Assembly (NCBI RefSeq): GCF_900108085.1
Contig: NZ_FNVR01000003.1
Span: 186,001 to 250,000 of the forward strand
DNA from: Algoriphagus boritolerans DSM 17298 = JCM 18970
Lineage (GTDB): Bacteria > Bacteroidota > Bacteroidia > Cytophagales > Cyclobacteriaceae
DNA length: 64,000 bases
Direction: 5' to 3'
The position numbers and the translations under genes were made by a program. Shown here in pieces: positions 45,120-53,550 of this stretch. Numbering within the stretch: the first letter of the stretch is position 1; the number at the start of each line of letters is the position of its first letter. Under the pieces are notes generated by a model. It did not search any database, had not been told where the DNA came from, and saw nothing but the letters and a program-made list of their open reading frames with translations.

Positions 45120-46171
45120 GAAGTCGCACCTCCACAGCTTGAACCTGCACCTGCTGTACACCCAAAGCAATGGTTATTAATCACAATCGATCGATCAGCA
45201 AGTGCCGATGAATCCCAGTTGGATAAGTGGGTGGAATGCGTTGTGTTCACTTTCAAATCCAACATTTGGTTGAAATCGCAATCATAAAGATACCCGTCCC
45301 ACCCGATAGAAATTGTGTTTCGGCACATGACGCCTGTTGCAGCCACAGGGTTGAAAGATGACAGTAACTTTTCCATGTAGTTTTCGAAATTCTCCGAGCG
45401 AAGCAAATACTCCAAAAATCTGGATATCGGAATATTGGTAATGGTAAAAAGGGAATTAAACTCAACCTCAAATCGATCCCTGAGCTTCTTTCTGAATTCT
45501 CCTTCCAATTCACTCTGGGATCCGGGCAAAAATGCCCCGGACGGGTTGTATACCAAGTTCAAAACAAGTCCCGACCCCTCCATTCCATAGCCCACTTGAT
45601 TTAATAATTTCAGCGCTTTGATGGATTTTTCAAATACACCATCTCCCCGTTGGGCATCGGTTTTCATCGCAGAGAAATAGGGAAGAGAGGATACAACCTC
45701 CACGCTGTTCTTTTTGAAAAAATCCGGAAGATCATTGAATTTCGGATTTGCCAAAATAATCGTCAGGTTACAACGGACGATAATCTTAATATCCGGTCGG
45801 ATCAAACGGATGGAATCCACAAACCACCGGAAGTCCGGGTTCATTTCCGGCGCTCCTCCGGTGAGGTCTACGCAGTTTAGAAACGGCTCTTTTTTAATCA
45901 CATCCAGGCACAGTTGCATGGTCTCTCGCGTCATGATCTCCTTGCGATCAGGACCTGCATCCACATGACAATGTTTGCAAACTTGATTGCACATTTTACC
46001 CATGTTGATCTGAAATATCTCAAGCTGAGTCGGCAGAAGTGGAAACAATCCAATACGATCCAGGTGATTTTTAAAATTGTTGTCAGCGCCTCCGGGATGT
46101 CTTTCTTCAAGTACTGCCAATTCCTCTTCGGGATCTGCTAAAGTGTGTAGTTGTGCCTTGAGTGACTTCAT
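45116..46171 (-). CDS. arsS: Arsenosugar biosynthesis radical SAM protein
   Basis: 351 residues. The radical SAM cluster is Cys61-x3-Cys65-x2-Cys68 in MGKMCNQVCKHCHVD. The ArsS C-terminal region binds further metal: INNHCFGCTAGAGSSCGG with Cys335, Cys338 and Cys346. In some relatives one of these positions is selenocysteine; here TGT/TGC cysteine codons are used. ArsS is proposed to attach the 5'-deoxyadenosyl group to dimethylarsenite, the first arsenosugar-specific step. It overlaps the TIGR04282 gene by 4 bases. The cluster order peroxidase-like, ArsS, TIGR04282, ArsM is a recognised type. Confidence 0.93.
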   Translation of the reverse strand: MKSLKAQLHTLADPEEELAVLEERHPGGADNNFKNHLDRIGLFPLLPTQLEIFQINMGKMCNQVCKHCHVDAGPDRKEIMTRETMQLCLDVIKKEPFLNCVDLTGGAPEMNPDFRWFVDSIRLIRPDIKIIVRCNLTIILANPKFNDLPDFFKKNSVEVVSSLPYFSAMKTDAQRGDGVFEKSIKALKLLNQVGYGMEGSGLVLNLVYNPSGAFLPGSQSELEGEFRKKLRDRFEVEFNSLFTITNIPISRFLEYLLRSENFENYMEKLLSSFNPVAATGVMCRNTISIGWDGYLYDCDFNQMLDLKVNTTHSTHLSNWDSSALADRSIVINNHCFGCTAGAGSSCGGATS

Positions 46172-46230
46172 TTATAAATAATTTATTTTTTTATGGTCAA
46201 ATGGAATCTCGAATGGTCTGTTAAACCACT
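46169..46230 (-). repeat. Weak copy of the leader-type repeat upstream of arsS
   Basis: CATTTATAAATAATTTATT, then ATGGTCAAATGGAATCTCGAATGG, resembling the block TATAATT...GTCAGATGGAATCTCGCATGC of the 44333 copy. It again starts at the start codon of a minus-strand gene. Confidence 0.4.
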
Positions 46231-46260
46231 GCATGAAAATCCAATTTTTGCCCAATTTCA

Positions 46261-46593
46261 TTACATTGAAATTTCCTTGATTTTATTCATCATTTGAGTA
46301 CTGTGTACTAAAGATGCTCCTCCGCGAATAGCCGCTGCCACATGCACTGCCTCCATCATTTGCTCTTCATCGCAGCCCTTTTCCAAGGTGTCTGTGGTGT
46401 AGGCATCGATGCAATAAGGACACTGCAAAGCATGTGCGACAGCAAGGGCAATCAGTGACTTTTCCCGCGCTGAGAGCGCTCCTTCCTTGAACACTTCCGC
46501 ATAATATGCGAAAAATTTATCCGCCATGGATTTTTGAAGATCTCCGATGCTTCCAAACTTCTTAAGGTCTTCGGGATTATAATAGGTCTTCAT
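46261..46593 (-). CDS. Arsenosugar-associated peroxidase-like (AhpD/carboxymuconolactone decarboxylase) protein
   Basis: 110 residues, helical, with the redox motif LQCPYCIDAYTTD (Cys-Pro-Tyr-Cys) and the AhpD-like block EKSLIALAVAHAL before it. This matches the small peroxidase-like protein of arsenosugar clusters (TIGR04169 type). It probably protects or reduces thiol/arsenic intermediates. It lies 89 bases upstream of arsS and is the first gene of the minus-strand cluster; a divergent peroxiredoxin gene lies on the other side. Confidence 0.88.
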   Translation of the reverse strand: MKTYYNPEDLKKFGSIGDLQKSMADKFFAYYAEVFKEGALSAREKSLIALAVAHALQCPYCIDAYTTDTLEKGCDEEQMMEAVHVAAAIRGGASLVHSTQMMNKIKEISM

Positions 46594-46762
46594 CTTGTAG
46601 ATTTTTTAGAATTACGATTAAAGGTTCAAGTTCGGATTGTTTTATCATAGAAATTATCAGACTGCAGACATTGTTTCATTTTTTCCAATAAAAGATTTTA
46701 AAAGCTAAAAAAGCTGAGGCTTCAATTTTGATCTGGAAAGTTTGAACTTTTTTGGTTATTTT

Positions 46763-46785
46763 TAGTCTATTAATCCTATAGACTA
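46763..46785. promoter_or_regulatory. 23-bp palindrome, possible operator
   Basis: TAGTCTAT at 46763-46770 and ATAGACTA at 46778-46785 form a perfect 8-base inverted repeat with a 7-base centre. It ends 15 bases before the peroxiredoxin ATG. The position fits a transcription factor site. I cannot assign a regulator. Confidence 0.5.
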
Positions 46786-46800
46786 CTAAAAAAAAATATT

Positions 46801-47436
46801 ATGGCATTACGACTAGGGGACATTGCTCCCGACTTTTCAGCAGAGACTACAGAAGGTATCATCAATTTTCATGACTATTTAGGAAATAGCTGGGGGGTGT
46901 TGTTTTCACACCCGGCAGACTATACGCCGGTTTGTACCACGGAATTGGGCGCTGTGGCTAAGCTCAGGGATGAGTTTACAAAAAGAAATACAAAAGTGAT
47001 TGCCTTAAGCGTAGATGGCTTGGAAAGTCATAAACTTTGAATTGGGGATATCAATGAAACACAGCATACCGTGGTCAACTTCCCCATCATTGCTGACCAA
47101 GACAGAAAAGTGTCGGAATTGTATGACATGATTCATCCCAATTCAAATGAAAACTTCACGGTACGCTCAGTCTTCGTCATCGGTCCGGACAAAAAAATAA
47201 AGCTGATCATCACGTATCCAGCGAGTACAGGAAGGAATTTCGATGAACTGCTTCGGGTGATTGACTCACTCCAACTAACTGCTAATTATTCCGTCGCCAC
47301 TCCTGCAAACTGGAAACACGGGGAGGATGTGGTCATAGCTCCCGCTATAAAGACTGAAGATATTCCGGCTAAATTCCCAAAAGGTCACCAAGTGATCAAG
47401 CCCTATCTCAGAATGACACCGCAGCCGGATTTGTAA
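46801..47436 (+). pseudogene. 1-Cys (Prx6-type) peroxiredoxin interrupted by one in-frame TGA
   Basis: 212 codons of a single frame encode a Prx6-type peroxiredoxin: peroxidatic Cys45 in PADYTPVCTTELG, an open middle, and the C-terminal dimerisation domain (NWKHGEDVVIAP, PYLRMTPQPDL). Codon 80 (47038-47040) is TGA in SVDGLESHKL-stop-IGDINETQ, where relatives have Trp. One G-to-A change (TGG to TGA) explains it. Without readthrough only residues 1-79 are made, lacking half the fold. Selenocysteine is unlikely because the position normally holds Trp, not Cys. It could be a sequence error. A palindrome lies just upstream. Confidence 0.85.
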
Positions 47437-47603
47437 GTAAAGAAGGGAGTTGGAAGACAGAAGATTTGAAACATTTAAGGTTTTTAAACCAGTAATTATC
47501 GAAATTGAATATCTCCATCATTGCCCTCAATTGAATGAAATGGCTCCCAAAAAGTTTCTTAACTCCTATTTGGGGGCTTTTCCTAGCCATAAAGTCGATA
47601 AAT

Positions 47604-48272
47604 TCAGGATTTACTGGCCCGGATCGACTCGATGATTCCCATGGCGTGTTGGACGGAATCTTTGATCTGGTCAAAAGCTCCTTTTGCGATCAAATCCTTT
47701 CGAAACAGCTGAGAACCCATTCCCACACAAAGGACCCCAACCTCAAACCATTTTTTAAGGCTTTCGGCGGTAGGCTCAACACCACCCGTGGGGATGATTT
47801 CCATCTTGGGTATTACCGCATGCACTGCGGGTACAAATTCAGGACTCAATACATTTGCAGGATAAATTTTCGAAAGCTGCGCCCCTAATTCCTGGGCAAA
47901 GAATATCTCTGATACCGTTCCGCAGCCGGGAATCCAAGGTACATCCACTTTGGAGCAATATTCCCCCAGTTTGGGATTCATCACCGGGGCTACTATAAAT
48001 TCAGCCCCCATATCGATAAATTCCTCTGCTTCGAATGGATGGTAAATCGTTCCCGCACCCAGGTAAATGCCCGGAAGCCTTTCCGCTGCGGCCCGGATTT
48101 TTGGAAATATTGCTTTGGCCTCTTTTCCCCGGTTTACCATCTCAATGACACGAACTCCACCTTCATATGCCGCGTGAAGGAGATCCAGACAGACCTCGGC
48201 ATCGGGATGGAAAAAGATCGGCATCATGCCACCTGCATGCATTTTCTTGATGAAAGGCGTTGGATTTCTCAT
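47604..48272 (-). CDS. eda: 2-keto-3-deoxy-6-phosphogluconate aldolase-type enzyme
   Basis: 222 residues, class I aldolase of the KDPG/KHG family. Evidence: MMPIFFHPDAEVCLDLLHAA, YEGGVRVIEMVNRG (catalytic Glu), GAGTIYHPFEAE, and the Schiff-base lysine in LSKIYPANVL, followed by IPTGGVEP. It cleaves KDPG to pyruvate and glyceraldehyde-3-phosphate. The stop/start overlap with the upstream kinase is one base, so aldolase and kinase are translated together. Confidence 0.9.
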   Translation of the reverse strand: MRNPTPFIKKMHAGGMMPIFFHPDAEVCLDLLHAAYEGGVRVIEMVNRGKEAKAIFPKIRAAAERLPGIYLGAGTIYHPFEAEEFIDMGAEFIVAPVMNPKLGEYCSKVDVPWIPGCGTVSEIFFAQELGAQLSKIYPANVLSPEFVPAVHAVIPKMEIIPTGGVEPTAESLKKWFEVGVLCVGMGSQLFRKDLIAKGAFDQIKDSVQHAMGIIESIRASKS

Positions 48273-49264
48273 TAGCGTTTGATTTTTCCGACTGCTTCAC
48301 CGCTAGCCAGTTCTTGAATTTCTTGTAAAGAGCACAGCAATACATCGCCTGGCACACTATGTTTGATAGCCCCGGCCGCCATTGCAAATTCGATCGCTTC
48401 TTTAGGTTTGAAATGGAGCAAACCATAAATCAATCCTCCAGCGAATGCATCCCCGGTACCGACTCGGTCAACGATATGAGTAAGCTCATAAGATTTGGAA
48501 GAATGGATCCTCTTTTTTGCAAAAAGCATAGCAGAGATGGTATTATTTGACGAACTGTGGGATATCCGATCAGTTTTGACGATGTACTCCAAGTGAGGAA
48601 ACCGATCAAATGCCATGTTTCGAACTTCAGTGAAACTTTTAAACTCTTCATTTAAGCACTGCTTAAAATCCCTTGAACCGGCAATCATCACATTGGTCAG
48701 TGCCATCAACTCAGGCATTACTTCATGAGGCTCTTTTCCAAATCGCCACAGATTACTTCGATAATTCAAATCACCACTGACGGTAATCCCCCTCTTTCGA
48801 GCTTCCTGAAGTGAACAAAGGGTAAGTTCGGCACATTTGGCGGATAAGGCAGGCGTAATTCCTGACCAGTGAAACCAACTGACCCCATGAAAAATCTCAT
48901 CCCAATTATAGGCTTTGCCGTCAAAATTGGAAAAGGCTGAGTTTATCCGATCATAAATCACCTGAGAACTCCGCTGCATCGCCCCCTGCTCAAGGTAATA
49001 AACTCCCATCCTGCCAGGCAAATATGGAATGAATCGCGTATCAATTCCATTTTTTCGAAGCTGACCTGAGGCTGCCCAGCCTATCTCATTATCGGGAAAG
49101 GCTGTCAAATGTGACACATGCAATCCCCAAAAAGCTAAAGCTGCTCCTACGTTAGCTTCCGAACCGCCAAATTCAACATCAAAGGAATGAGTTTGGAAAA
49201 ACCGTTGATTTCCGGGAGGTGAAAGTCTAAGCATCACCTCTCCTATCGTGACAATTTTCTTCAT
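48272..49264 (-). CDS. kdgK: PfkB-family sugar kinase, probably 2-keto-3-deoxygluconate kinase
   Basis: 330 residues. The ribokinase fold is recognised by GEVMLRLSPPGNQRF, FGGSEANVGAALAFWG (21 residues on), and the C-terminal signature DRVGTGDAFAGGLIYGLL with the catalytic aspartate in G-T-G-D-A-F. The context with KDPG aldolase and the hexuronate genes makes KDG (2-keto-3-deoxygluconate) the likely substrate, phosphorylated at C6. The start at 49264 faces the altronate dehydratase. Confidence 0.85.
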   Translation of the reverse strand: MKKIVTIGEVMLRLSPPGNQRFFQTHSFDVEFGGSEANVGAALAFWGLHVSHLTAFPDNEIGWAASGQLRKNGIDTRFIPYLPGRMGVYYLEQGAMQRSSQVIYDRINSAFSNFDGKAYNWDEIFHGVSWFHWSGITPALSAKCAELTLCSLQEARKRGITVSGDLNYRSNLWRFGKEPHEVMPELMALTNVMIAGSRDFKQCLNEEFKSFTEVRNMAFDRFPHLEYIVKTDRISHSSSNNTISAMLFAKKRIHSSKSYELTHIVDRVGTGDAFAGGLIYGLLHFKPKEAIEFAMAAGAIKHSVPGDVLLCSLQEIQELASGEAVGKIKR

Positions 49265-49311
49265 TGAAGAATATTTTTTTCTCTAATTTGAACAAGTTAA
49301 GGATAAAAACC

Positions 49312-50946
49312 ATGAACAATACCACCCTACTTCTCGACCCAAGTGACAATGTTGGAGTAGCACTCTCAAACTTGGAGTCAGGTCAAAAAGTGAGTTTAAA
49401 TAAACTAGAGCTTGAAATTCAGGAATTTGTGGCTGCCAAGCACAAGTTTGCGATTCAGGATTTGGCAGCCGGTGATGACATCTTGATGTATGGGACCATC
49501 GTGGGTGAAGCTACCCAAGCCATACCCAAAGGATACCCTATCACGCTGGGAAATATTCAACACAAAACCCGTCAGTATGATATTAATCTGGGTCATTTTA
49601 CCTGGACCCCACCGGATATTTCTGAATGGAAAAACAAAACTTTCAACGGCTATATAAGACCTGATAATCAAGTAGGTACAGCTAATTATTGGTTGGTATT
49701 ACCTTTGGTATTTTGTGAAAACACAAATATTAAACTACTGCAGGAAGCATTCGAAAATGCCTTGGGCTTCAGCAGTCCCAATCCCTATGAGCTACACATC
49801 AAAAAACTCATTTCTGGGCTCAAAAGTCAAAAATATACGGAAACGGTTGCGGAAAAATCTGTAAAAACCAGCTCCCGAATTTTTGAAAACATAGACGGAA
49901 TCCGATTTCTCACCCATGACCTGGGATGCGGAGGCACGAGGCAAGATTCTGAAACACTATGTGTACTGCTAGCTGGCTACATCAATCATCCCAACGTAGC
50001 TGGAGCTACAGTGCTGAGTTTAGGTTGTCAAAACGCACAAGCCAGTATCTTGCTTGAAAAACTGTCACTCATCCAAAAAGGCCGCCCAAAACCTGTAATA
50101 ATCTGTGACCAACAGCAGGAAGGCACTACCGACCAATTAATTAAAAAAGCTATCAATGAGACGTTTGATGGATTGGTAGAGGCAAATAAGGTAAGCAGGC
50201 AACCTGTACCCTTGGGAAAATTGGTCGTTGGACTGGAATGTGGCGGCTCCGACGGGTTTTCGGGGATTTCGGCAAACCCCACTTTGGGCAGGGTATCTGA
50301 TTTGATCGTTGCCTTGGGTGGTATAGCGATTCTTTCTGAGTTTCCTGAGCTATGTGGTGCAGAGCAAAATCTCATCAACCGCTGTGAGACCAAAGCCTTG
50401 GCCGAGAAATTTGTCCATCTAATGGAGACCTACAATGCCGCTGCCAAGCGAGTGGGGAGTGGATTTGACATGAATCCAAGCCCCGGAAATATAAAAGACG
50501 GCTTGTTGACCGATGCAATCAAATCCTGCGGGGCAGCAAAAAAGGGAGGTACTGCGCCGATTTCTGACATTTTAGACTACACGGACTATGTGAAAACTCC
50601 CGGGCTAAACCTGCTATGCACTCCGGGAAATGACGTAGAAAGCACGACAGGCTTGGCTGGAAGTGGAGCAAACATCGTTCTCTTCACCACTGGACTGGGC
50701 ACCCCTACCGGCAATCCAATCTGCCCTGTGATCAAAGTATCCACTAACCACAAATTAACTCAGCGGATGCCGGATATCATCGATTTCAATGCCGGAACTG
50801 TGATTTCAGGAGAGGATACAATAGAAACCTGCGGTGACAAACTACTGGATTTAATCATCCAAGTGGCAAGTGGTGAAGTCAAAACCAAGGCAGAGCAGAA
50901 TAAAAATTTCGACTTTATCCCTTGGAAAAGAGGAGTTTCACTCTAA
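49312..50946 (+). CDS. uxaA: Altronate dehydratase
   Basis: 544 residues from the ATG at 49312. An in-frame ATG at 49264 would add 16 residues and overlap the divergent kinase start. The N-terminal SAF-type domain (~1-110) includes the GDDILMYGTIVGEATQ segment, and the large C-terminal domain shows YIRPDNQVGTANYWLVLP, HDLGCGGTRQDS, GLECGGSDGFSG and DVESTTGLAGSGANI. The iron-dependent enzyme dehydrates D-altronate to 2-keto-3-deoxygluconate, feeding the kinase/aldolase pair next door. Terminator follows. Confidence 0.93.
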   Translation: MNNTTLLLDPSDNVGVALSNLESGQKVSLNKLELEIQEFVAAKHKFAIQDLAAGDDILMYGTIVGEATQAIPKGYPITLGNIQHKTRQYDINLGHFTWTPPDISEWKNKTFNGYIRPDNQVGTANYWLVLPLVFCENTNIKLLQEAFENALGFSSPNPYELHIKKLISGLKSQKYTETVAEKSVKTSSRIFENIDGIRFLTHDLGCGGTRQDSETLCVLLAGYINHPNVAGATVLSLGCQNAQASILLEKLSLIQKGRPKPVIICDQQQEGTTDQLIKKAINETFDGLVEANKVSRQPVPLGKLVVGLECGGSDGFSGISANPTLGRVSDLIVALGGIAILSEFPELCGAEQNLINRCETKALAEKFVHLMETYNAAAKRVGSGFDMNPSPGNIKDGLLTDAIKSCGAAKKGGTAPISDILDYTDYVKTPGLNLLCTPGNDVESTTGLAGSGANIVLFTTGLGTPTGNPICPVIKVSTNHKLTQRMPDIIDFNAGTVISGEDTIETCGDKLLDLIIQVASGEVKTKAEQNKNFDFIPWKRGVSL

Positions 50947-50951
50947 AAAAA

Positions 50952-50990
50952 AAAGCGGCGCTTGAAACTCAAGGCCGCTTTTTTGTTTTA
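50952..50990 (+). terminator. Rho-independent terminator after uxaA
   Basis: AAAGCGGC / GCCGCTTT stem with an inner CTTG/CAAG extension, then TTTTGTTTT. It starts 6 bases after the uxaA stop and also has an A-run on the other side, so it may serve the convergent lipoprotein gene. Confidence 0.85.
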
Positions 50991-51000
50991 AAAAGGGTGA

Positions 51001-51651
51001 TCAATAATTTATTCTGGCCATCACTTTACTTTTTCCTTTTCCTGCATCTGGGCTGTTCAGATTGGGATTGAAATAGCCCTCCACAACACCTTCACCATAA
51101 GCTTTCGCAAATCTTCCATTTCCTCCCACAACCTTAATTGTAGCTTTGAAATCAATTCTATCATCATTAACAGGTGAAGTGATATTTTCAACGTTTTCAA
51201 ACCAAATCGCATTTCCTTCTCCATCCGTCGTCACGGAGCTAACATTCGATGGAATATCCACCAAACCCATTTTCACTAAGTCGGCTCCAAAAATATCCGT
51301 AACAGGCGCTCCGGTTGTAATTAATTGGAAATTCTCGTTAAACTGCGCCAACTGATTGATAAAAGAATAAGATTTTTTTCCTTTTCCAAATCTTGTAGCA
51401 GAACCTTCTCCAGTGCCAGGATAAAGTCCTTCAGGAGCAGCAAGGCCGTCTAATACGATAAAGAAAATTTGGTTATCAAATTCCTCCATGTAGTTGTAGG
51501 CCCCTGGAATTGTTCTCAAATTCTCACTTCCGGAAACTACTTCAGCAGATTCTATGGCATTTTCCAGTTGATTGGCCTCCGGTGCTTCCACTTCTGACAT
51601 ACAAGAAGATAAAACAAGCGCACTGGTCAGGATCAATCCCGACCATTTCAT
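51001..51651 (-). CDS. Secreted lipoprotein of unknown function
   Basis: 216 residues from the ATG at 51651 (MKWSGLILTSALVLSSCMSE, a lipobox). A longer reading frame to 51759 comes from the repeat at 51649-51743 and is not credible. The mature part is beta-rich. Its C-terminal block DFKATIKVVGGNGRFAKAYG, continuing EGVVEGYF, resembles the G-G-x-G-R-F-x-x-x-x-G motif of small beta-barrel (allene-oxide-cyclase/dirigent-like) proteins. No domain assignment made. It is flanked by hexuronate genes but shows no clear link. Confidence 0.6.
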   Translation of the reverse strand: MKWSGLILTSALVLSSCMSEVEAPEANQLENAIESAEVVSGSENLRTIPGAYNYMEEFDNQIFFIVLDGLAAPEGLYPGTGEGSATRFGKGKKSYSFINQLAQFNENFQLITTGAPVTDIFGADLVKMGLVDIPSNVSSVTTDGEGNAIWFENVENITSPVNDDRIDFKATIKVVGGNGRFAKAYGEGVVEGYFNPNLNSPDAGKGKSKVMARINY

Positions 51652-51743
51652 CTGATTATAATTTTTTTTCAGCGGCCTTATGGAATCTTCGAATGCATTA
51701 TAATCATCCCTCTGTGGGTCGCTTTGGGTCATGCTCGATTTCA
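51649..51743 (-). repeat. Leader-type intergenic repeat, ~95 bases, abutting a start codon
   Basis: On the + strand it reads CATCTGATTATAATTTTTTT, then ATGGAATCTTCGAATGCATT, ATAATCATCCCTCTGTGGGT and GTCATGCTCGATTTCAT. It is near-identical in order and spacing to the 44333-44425 unit. Read on the minus strand it carries a small ORF, MKSSMTQSDPQRDDYNAFED, that runs into the lipoprotein gene. Confidence 0.65.
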
Positions 51744-51898
51744 TGTAATACTTTTTCATTTAATTTTAGATTTAGGGTGATTGAATTTTTTTGACATTTA
51801 TTTCACTTATTCAAGAGATAGGTTTTGCGTTGAATTATAGATGACTTTAAAACAAACCATAGTATTTGTATTTCATACCAATAAAAATGCCAAAAAAA

Positions 51899-52180
51899 CT
51901 AACCCACAATAAAAAAGTTTGCAGAAGAGGCTTTTTCTCGAATTTTCTTAGCTTTTTGATATTCCTTAGAATTGTACCATTCCAAGGCAATTTCTTTGGA
52001 TGGAAATTCCAATAATACCAAACGATCATAATTCCACGATCCCTCCATGACCTGAACCGGATTCCCTCGGATTACAAATTTACCCCCATAAGCTTCGACA
52101 CTGCTGGGGGTTAGTTTTTTGTATTCTTCATAAACTAATGGATCTTGGATGTTGACTTCTACTAATACAAATGCTGGCAT
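51899..52180 (-). CDS. DUF1330 family protein
   Basis: 93 residues, a dimeric alpha+beta barrel fold. Motifs: MPAFVLVEVNIQDPLVYEEY, the central G-G-K-F-V-I-R-G, and EFPSKEIALEWYNSKEYQKA. These are the standard blocks of DUF1330. Family function is unknown. It is divergent from tagaturonate reductase, 43 bases apart. Confidence 0.88.
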   Translation of the reverse strand: MPAFVLVEVNIQDPLVYEEYKKLTPSSVEAYGGKFVIRGNPVQVMEGSWNYDRLVLLEFPSKEIALEWYNSKEYQKAKKIREKASSANFFIVG

Positions 52181-52223
52181 ACGGTTGCTTTTTTTTCTCC
52201 TAAATAATTAAAAAACTTAGCAC

Positions 52224-53528
52224 ATGGCAAACACCGCTATTCAAATACTTCAATTCGGTACCGGAAATTTCTTGAGAGCCTTTTTCGGATCGATGGTTCA
52301 GGATCTAAATGAAACAGGCAATAACCTGAATATCTGTATCATACAGTCCACTTCAAGTGATAACCTTCTACGCTTGGCTGCTCAGGACTATTCGTTCAGT
52401 CTTTTGGTAGCCGGGTTCAAGGATGGAGAAAAGGTGGAACAAATCCGCCCTATCAACTGCATCAAGGATGGGCTAAAGCTTCCTCAGGAGCAGGACAAAT
52501 TCATGGAATTCGCTTCCTCATCCCAACTAAAATGGATCATTTCCAATGTGACTGAGGCCGGAATGGTGATGAAAGAAGAAGGCCCTTTTGAAAAATTTGC
52601 GGAATCCTTTGCGGGAAGATTGACCCAATGGCTCTTTAGGAGATTTGAGACTATTCCAGAGATGAAAACCGTAGTTTTACCCTGCGAGCTTCTTCCTGAC
52701 AATGGCACGCTTCTAAAAAGTTTTGTCCTGTCGCATGCAAAAAAATGGGAGCTCTCCCTAGAATTCCAGTCCTGGATTCAGGATAAGGTTTCTTTTCATA
52801 ATTCTCTGGTTGACAGAATTGTACCTGGATTCCCCTCACATCTTAATTTAAAAGAAAAAGAATCCGATCCCTTCCTGGTTCAGGCTGAACCCTATGCCCT
52901 TTGGGCTATTGAAGGAGTCGAGAATGACCGCACACATTTACCCTTTCTTGACAGTTCGTCTGAAGTAATTCTGACCGGGGATATTTCAGGATATGCCTTA
53001 CGCAAGGTCCGGATCCTCAATGCCTCTCACACCGCAATGACCGGGCATGGTTTACTCCATGGATTCGAAACTGTGGGAGAATGGATTGCGGCTCCTGAGT
53101 GCGAAAAACTTCTGTTTGAGATGATCGATCGTGAAATAATACCAACCATCAAGTCGGATAAAGAGGCGCTAAAAAAATATGCTAATGACGTTCTGGATCG
53201 ATTTAGAAATCCATTTGTCTCACACAAATTGAGCGATATTTCTTTGAACAGTATAGCTAAACTTAAAAGCCGACTACTTCCGATTCTTATTGATTACCGC
53301 GAAATAACCGGGCATTATCCTCCAAAAACGAGCCTTTGTTTACTTGCTCTTCTCCTATTCTACCTCAGAAATCCCGGCAAAATAAAAGATAGCGAAGAAA
53401 TAAAGACATGGTTTGAGCATGCATCCCAAAGTCATTCAGAAATCGAAAACCTAAAAACCAGCTTATCTCACTGGTTAAATTTGGAGTGGAATTTAGACTT
53501 CGAATTTGCTTACGATAAATTGATATAA
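52224..53528 (+). CDS. uxaB: Tagaturonate reductase (altronate oxidoreductase), mannitol dehydrogenase family
   Basis: 434 residues. The N-terminal Rossmann block is ILQFGTGNFLRAFFGSM (8-24), with the G-x-G-x-F-x-R of long-chain mannitol dehydrogenases. The catalytic helix includes FHNSLVDRIVPGFP and the conserved K-x-R-I-L-N-A-S-H-T segment (LRKVRILNASHTAM). UxaB reduces D-tagaturonate to D-altronate with NADH, producing the UxaA substrate. UxaC, the isomerase that makes tagaturonate, is not in the window. Confidence 0.9.
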   Translation: MANTAIQILQFGTGNFLRAFFGSMVQDLNETGNNLNICIIQSTSSDNLLRLAAQDYSFSLLVAGFKDGEKVEQIRPINCIKDGLKLPQEQDKFMEFASSSQLKWIISNVTEAGMVMKEEGPFEKFAESFAGRLTQWLFRRFETIPEMKTVVLPCELLPDNGTLLKSFVLSHAKKWELSLEFQSWIQDKVSFHNSLVDRIVPGFPSHLNLKEKESDPFLVQAEPYALWAIEGVENDRTHLPFLDSSSEVILTGDISGYALRKVRILNASHTAMTGHGLLHGFETVGEWIAAPECEKLLFEMIDREIIPTIKSDKEALKKYANDVLDRFRNPFVSHKLSDISLNSIAKLKSRLLPILIDYREITGHYPPKTSLCLLALLLFYLRNPGKIKDSEEIKTWFEHASQSHSEIENLKTSLSHWLNLEWNLDFEFAYDKLI

Positions 53529-53550
53529 GTTATTGATTCAGTGTAATCTA

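Noticed and set aside
47038-47040. TGA read as selenocysteine
   Set aside because: The conserved residue is Trp, not Cys, and I see no SECIS-like hairpin directly after the codon.
46261-47040. Peroxiredoxin and arsenosugar genes as one redox operon
   Set aside because: The genes are divergent and the palindrome lies only on the peroxiredoxin side.
51652-51759. Extra 36 N-terminal codons of the lipoprotein ORF
   Set aside because: They are translated from the intergenic repeat; the lipoprotein signal begins at 51651.
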